From positions 1 to 36,556 of the forward strand of contig VXQP01000010.1 in assembly GCA_009838965.1 (NCBI GenBank): DNA of 36,556 bases, in the 5' to 3' direction. The position numbers and the translations under genes are program-made. The stretch comes from Chloroflexota bacterium. Lineage in GTDB: Bacteria; Chloroflexota; Dehalococcoidia; Lucifugimonadales; Australimonadaceae. This document shows positions 33,226 to 36,556 of this stretch, one piece after another. Within the stretch, counting starts at the first letter, position 1; each line of letters begins with the position of its first letter. A model generated the notes under the pieces. That model was not told the origin of the DNA. It saw only the letters and a program-made list of their open reading frames with translations, and did no database searches.

Positions 33226-34838
33226 GCGAGTATCCCCATCGCGACCTCCCGCGCCTCGTCGATATCGGCGACGAAGTGGTCCTTGGGAACGCGCCGCAGC
33301 ACGTTGAGCGCCTGCATCGTAACAGCCGGCCTGCCGCCGAGCCCCATGACGATACACTCAGTTTCCTGATCGTGCGCCACGTCGACCATCTGCTCGATCA
33401 CCAGCGCCGCGCTGTCATCCATGTGCACCGTGTCAGAAAAGTCCAGGATCACGACCTCGTGGTCGCGGATGTCGGCCCCTATCGCGTCGATCATCTTGCC
33501 GGACGATGCAACGGAGAAACTCCCGCGCATGGATACCAAGCCAACCCGCGCGGAGAAGATGTCCGCGTCGTCTGACTCGTCGTCAGGCGTGAGGAAGGTG
33601 CTGTCCAGGAGCGGCACGGAGATCACGCTGTCCAACTCCAGCCGCTCCCAGTGCCGCGCGCTCGCCATCCCGGCAACGATCAGGCCTATGGCGACGGCGG
33701 TCACCAGGTCCAGGAACACCGTCAGCCCCATGGTGAGCACCATTACCAGCAGGTGCTCCCGCTGGACGCGGTGCATGCGGGTGATGAAACGCCAGTCGAT
33801 GATGTCCCAGCCCACCTTCATCAGGATGCCCGCGAGCACCGCGTGGGGGACCTGCTCGACGAACCGGCCGAGTTCCAGCACCAGCGCCAGCAGGATCCCT
33901 GCGCAGAGCACGCCGGATACCGGCGTTCTCCCTCCGGCCCGCAGGTTCACCACGGTGCCCACCGTGGCTCCGGCGCCCGGCAGCCCGCCGATGAACCCAG
34001 CGACTGTGTTGCCGATTCCCTGCCCCACCAGTTCCCTGTTGGGGCTGTGCCGTGTGCGCGTGATCGCATCGGCCACCAGCGAGGTCAGCAGGCTGTCTAT
34101 GGACCCGAGGAGCGCAAGGATCAACGCCGGTTGAACGGCGCCCACCAGGAACCCCGCGGAGATGTCGGGCCGCTGGAGTTCCGGCAGACCGGTCGGGACC
34201 TGGCCGATCACCGGCGTGTCCGTCAGCCACAGGAGCCCAAGCGCCGATCCGGCGATCAGCGCCGCGAGCGTGGGCGGCAGGTACTTCCGGAAGCGGGCGG
34301 GCCAGACCACGCCGACCACGAGTGTCGTCGCGGCGATGGCAACCGCGCTCGGGTTCAGGTGGGTCAACGCGTCCGGCCACGCGCGGACCGCTCCCACCGG
34401 CCCGCCTGTTGCGGTATCCAACCCGAGGAACGGCAACGTCTGGATCAGGATGATGATGACGCCGATACCGGACATGAACCCGGATATCACCGAGTACGGC
34501 GTATACGCGACGAACCGACCGATCCGCAGCACGCCGAGCAGCACCTGTATCAGCCCGGCCATGATGACGATGGTGAATGCCTTCGTGAAGTCGCCGTCGG
34601 CGTGGGCGGTCACGATGACGGCCATCGCGACGGCCATCGGACCGGTGGGGCCGGATATCTGGGACTTCGTCCCGCCGAACACGGCTGCGAAGAAACCCAC
34701 GGCGACCGCGCCATACAGGCCCGCGATCGCTCCGATCCCCGACGCCACGCCGAAGGCGAGCGATACCGGCAACGCCACCACCGCCGCCGTGATGCCGCCG
34801 AAAAGGTCCCCGCGAAACGTTCGGATGCTGTAGCTCAT
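33222..34838 (-). CDS. SulP-family anion transporter with STAS domain (first of tandem pair)
   Basis: 538 residues, paralogue of the next gene. Start MSYSIRTFRGDLFGGITAAV; motifs GGTKSQISGPTGPMAVAMAV, PYSVISGFMSGIGVI, LLGSIDSLLTSLVADAIT, and STAS FSDTVHMDDSAALVIEQMVD. The region from the late helices to the STAS start (about residues 345-470) is nearly identical to the paralogue, while the 120-330 stretch (large loops and middle helices) has diverged. The pair may form a heteromer or differ in ligand. A 310-bp repeat-bearing gap lies upstream. Confidence 0.9.
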   Translation of the reverse strand: MSYSIRTFRGDLFGGITAAVVALPVSLAFGVASGIGAIAGLYGAVAVGFFAAVFGGTKSQISGPTGPMAVAMAVIVTAHADGDFTKAFTIVIMAGLIQVLLGVLRIGRFVAYTPYSVISGFMSGIGVIIILIQTLPFLGLDTATGGPVGAVRAWPDALTHLNPSAVAIAATTLVVGVVWPARFRKYLPPTLAALIAGSALGLLWLTDTPVIGQVPTGLPELQRPDISAGFLVGAVQPALILALLGSIDSLLTSLVADAITRTRHSPNRELVGQGIGNTVAGFIGGLPGAGATVGTVVNLRAGGRTPVSGVLCAGILLALVLELGRFVEQVPHAVLAGILMKVGWDIIDWRFITRMHRVQREHLLVMVLTMGLTVFLDLVTAVAIGLIVAGMASARHWERLELDSVISVPLLDSTFLTPDDESDDADIFSARVGLVSMRGSFSVASSGKMIDAIGADIRDHEVVILDFSDTVHMDDSAALVIEQMVDVAHDQETECIVMGLGGRPAVTMQALNVLRRVPKDHFVADIDEAREVAMGILA

Positions 34839-34984
34839 GCGGCACCGCCACCTGCCAACGCGTAACGCCTTGGCGGGAAGGACTTTCTCACAGCCACAGT
34901 GACTTTAGGGTGACTTTTCATTGTGATTCTTATGACGGCACGATGACGAATCTCGAGCGAGGCACCTCCGGCGCGGAAGGGGAG
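34839..34984. other. Gap upstream of the SulP pair
   Basis: No gene is seen. It contains GTGACTTT twice, 12 bp apart (34899 and 34911), and an imperfect palindrome TGCCAACGCGTAACGCCTTGGC (about 34853-34874) that echoes the TGCCAAC and CCTTGG halves of the adjacent repeat array. The SulP promoter should lie here, but no clear -35/-10 pair was found. Confidence 0.4.
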
Positions 34985-35147
34985 CAAGGATGCCAACAGA
35001 TGTCACACCTGGCATCCTTGGTCGGCATTTCACGAGTACCAAGGATGCCAACTGACCCGTGTCTGGCATCCTTGGTTTGGGGCGTTTGCAAGGCCATGGC
35101 CTGCTTCCCACGACCAAGGATGCAAGGCTGCCAACGTTTTCACGAGT
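34985..35147. repeat. Array of alternating inverted repeats (CCAAGGATGCCAAC)
   Basis: Core copies: CAAGGATGCCAAC (34985-34997, +), TGGCATCCTTGG (35010-35021, -), CCAAGGATGCCAAC (35039-35052, +), TGGCATCCTTGG (35064-35075, -), and a degenerate CCAAGGATGCAAG (35114-35126, +) followed by GCTGCCAAC. Spacing of neighbouring copies is about 25-29 bp, then 50. Adjacent copies form perfect 10-12-bp hairpins. TTTCACGAGT occurs twice (35028 and 35138). The array lies just past the 3' end of the primase-like gene, a place for a replication origin, attachment region or partner-protein site. Confidence 0.8.
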
Positions 35148-35148
35148 T

Positions 35149-36556
35149 TCAACGTTCATTGGGGGTCTCATATTGTTGCAAAGTGTCGCCCGGCGGTAAC
35201 GACCAGTGCCATGCGCCTGCGCCATTCGGTCCACCGGACAGGCTGGCGCGAGTAGACCTGACGCCGCAGAGGGCGCGGGCACGGGCAAGCGTGCGCCTGG
35301 CGATGCCGAGAAGGGCGGCCTCGCGCTCGACGGCGGAGGCGGGGCGAGGGCCGTCCGCGAGGGCGCGCATGATGAAGGTTTGCGCGGCGCGGGTCTTGGC
35401 GTTGTCGTCACGGCTGGGGTCGGCGAGGGTCTTCATGTGTGCGGGGAAGACGGGCTTGCGCCAAGCGACGGCGAAGTCTTCGGCAGGCGGCAACACGAAC
35501 GGTATGGCGGGGGCGTCGTCGCTCATGGCGGGGCGGAGGGGGACGAGGAAGCGTCGCTCGCCGGGCTCGACGAGGGCAGTGGTGAAGACGACGGAAGCCT
35601 GAGCGAGACGCCTCTGCATGGCAGTGACAGCACGGGGGTAGTTGGGGGCTGGGTTGTGGGTGAGTGCAATGACGGCTGCGCCCGTCCGGGCGGCGAGCGC
35701 ATTGAGCATGCCGAGGACGGTGGCGGGTTGGGCACGGTGCATCGATGCAAGCCCCTCCACCTGATCAACGACGAGGAGGGCGGCGCTTCCGGCCTCGATG
35801 AGATTGGCGAGCCGCTTCATGACCTTGTTGAGGCTGGGCCATGGTGCAGTGAAGTCCGATGCAGCATTCGGCGGCTTCCAAGGAAGCGGCGGCGGAACCC
35901 TGACGCCGACCGAACGGCGGCGGGGAGCGCGTATCTCATTGCCGTCGTTATCGAACAGGTACTCGTCATTATCATCCTCTTCGTCGTCCCAGTCCTTCGC
36001 ACCCCAGTCGCGGTCCTCTTCTTCGTCGTCATCGTTAGGCGGGTCGTCAGGGTAGTAGTCGATGGGATGGGTTGGCGAGAGAAGGTCGGCAAGGTAGATG
36101 CGGTCCAGATCGGCGCCGAAGAGGCGCAGGACGGGGAGGACATCCGATCTCGGGTTACCGTTGAGAAGCGCGAGGACGACGGGCGCAGAGGGGAAAGCGG
36201 CGTCCGGCTGATCGGGGGCTGCGGCGCCGCGCGAGACGCGTGCGGCGATGTCCATAGCGATGGAGGTCTTGCCGGAGGAGGGGTAACCGGCGATGAGGGT
36301 GAGCTTGCCGAGGGGGATGCGGTTGGGCCAGAGCCAGTCCGGGGGCTGCTGGATAAGGAGGTTGAGGGGCTGGAGTCCGGCTTCCTGTGCGCCGGCGGAG
36401 GTGTAAAGCTGGGACCGGGGCATCAGGCCGCGCCTGGCAAGGGCGTCGAGTATCTGAGGCCACGAGCAGCGATAACACTCGAACGAGAAGCCGCGGCCCG
36501 AGTTACAGGTGACACTGAGCGTCGGGACATCCTCGATGTCGTGGGACTGTAACTTA
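35149..36556 (-). CDS. Primase-type zinc ribbon fused to RecA-like ATPase (AAA_25/RepA-like), 5' end outside window
   Basis: The frame is open to the window edge, so the ATG at 36423 is internal, not the start. About 468 residues are visible. Before that ATG lie TCNSGRGFSFECYRCSWPQI and LDALARRGL, the second half of a primase/TOPRIM-type zinc ribbon (Cys-x2-Cys plus the 'I-L-x-A-L' helix). The ATPase has Walker A AGYPSSGKTS (about 90-98), Walker B ALLVVDQVEG (Asp about 264) and AVIALTHNPAPNY. A highly acidic insert (about 169-204, mainly Asp/Glu) splits the core. The C-terminus SAVEREAALLGIARRTLARA is a winged-helix-like segment. Such proteins replicate plasmids, phages or integrative elements. 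Stop codon is at 35149-35151. Confidence 0.82.
   Translation of the reverse strand, partial: KLQSHDIEDVPTLSVTCNSGRGFSFECYRCSWPQILDALARRGLMPRSQLYTSAGAQEAGLQPLNLLIQQPPDWLWPNRIPLGKLTLIAGYPSSGKTSIAMDIAARVSRGAAAPDQPDAAFPSAPVVLALLNGNPRSDVLPVLRLFGADLDRIYLADLLSPTHPIDYYPDDPPNDDDEEEDRDWGAKDWDDEEDDNDEYLFDNDGNEIRAPRRRSVGVRVPPPLPWKPPNAASDFTAPWPSLNKVMKRLANLIEAGSAALLVVDQVEGLASMHRAQPATVLGMLNALAARTGAAVIALTHNPAPNYPRAVTAMQRRLAQASVVFTTALVEPGERRFLVPLRPAMSDDAPAIPFVLPPAEDFAVAWRKPVFPAHMKTLADPSRDDNAKTRAAQTFIMRALADGPRPASAVEREAALLGIARRTLARARALCGVRSTRASLSGGPNGAGAWHWSLPPGDTLQQYETPNER

Noticed and set aside
34985-35147. CRISPR array
   Set aside because: The repeats are 12-14 bp, alternate in orientation and have uneven spacing; no cas genes are nearby apart from the distant Cas4-like nuclease domain, which belongs to a different family context.

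Overview
This is a high-GC, gene-dense bacterial contig, probably from Chloroflexota and perhaps class Dehalococcoidia (SAR202-like or a relative). That placement is inferred from a dnaJ-hspR-clpC stress operon, a fused AroK-AroB, Pro/Thr-rich 'PTATPVP' linkers on a lipoprotein, dispersed intergenic palindromes and several oxidoreductases. No rRNA or tRNA was seen. The first ~100 bases are poly-C low complexity, typical of a contig edge.

Layout. 1-3.5 kb (minus): aldo/keto reductase, ispD, a 446-bp repeat-bearing gap, ispF and a truncated cysS. 3.6-7.9 kb (minus): an uptake cassette of solute-binding lipoprotein, double-length ABC permease and bicupin. 8.1-11.9 kb (minus): dnaJ-hspR-clpC, with an HspR-type operator across the dnaJ promoter. 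12-13.3 kb: divergent short-chain dehydrogenase and small membrane protein. 13.3-16 kb (plus): threonine-synthase-like PLP enzyme, NIL-domain protein, MoaD/ThiS-like sulfur carrier, and a membrane-anchored peroxiredoxin-like protein whose catalytic Cys codon is an in-frame TGA. 16-19 kb (minus): aroC, small membrane protein, aroKB. 19.2-20.5 kb: Rieske oxygenase. 20.6-24.7 kb (minus): DUF429 protein, ruvX, alaS. 24.9-26.1 kb: MFS transporter. 26.1-31.5 kb (minus): aldo/keto reductase, 3-hydroxyisobutyrate-dehydrogenase-like protein, acetoacetyl-CoA synthetase fused in frame to a Cas4/RecB-like nuclease, then a low-GC orphan gene. 31.6-34.8 kb (minus): two tandem SulP-STAS transporters. 34.9-36.6 kb: an array of inverted repeats and a primase-type zinc-ribbon/RecA-like ATPase running off the window, suggesting the edge of an integrated replicon or phage-like element.

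The strongest novelty candidate is the selenoprotein at 15255-15953. The TGA at 15591-15593 sits exactly where peroxiredoxins carry the peroxidatic Cys (UxxC motif) and is followed by a perfect hairpin with bacterial SECIS geometry. It is the last gene of a sulfur-carrier operon. Next are the synthetase-nuclease fusion with its low-GC neighbour, and the inverted-repeat array beside the primase-like gene. Four same-orientation copies of a ~40-bp hairpin repeat punctuate 20.6-31.6 kb.
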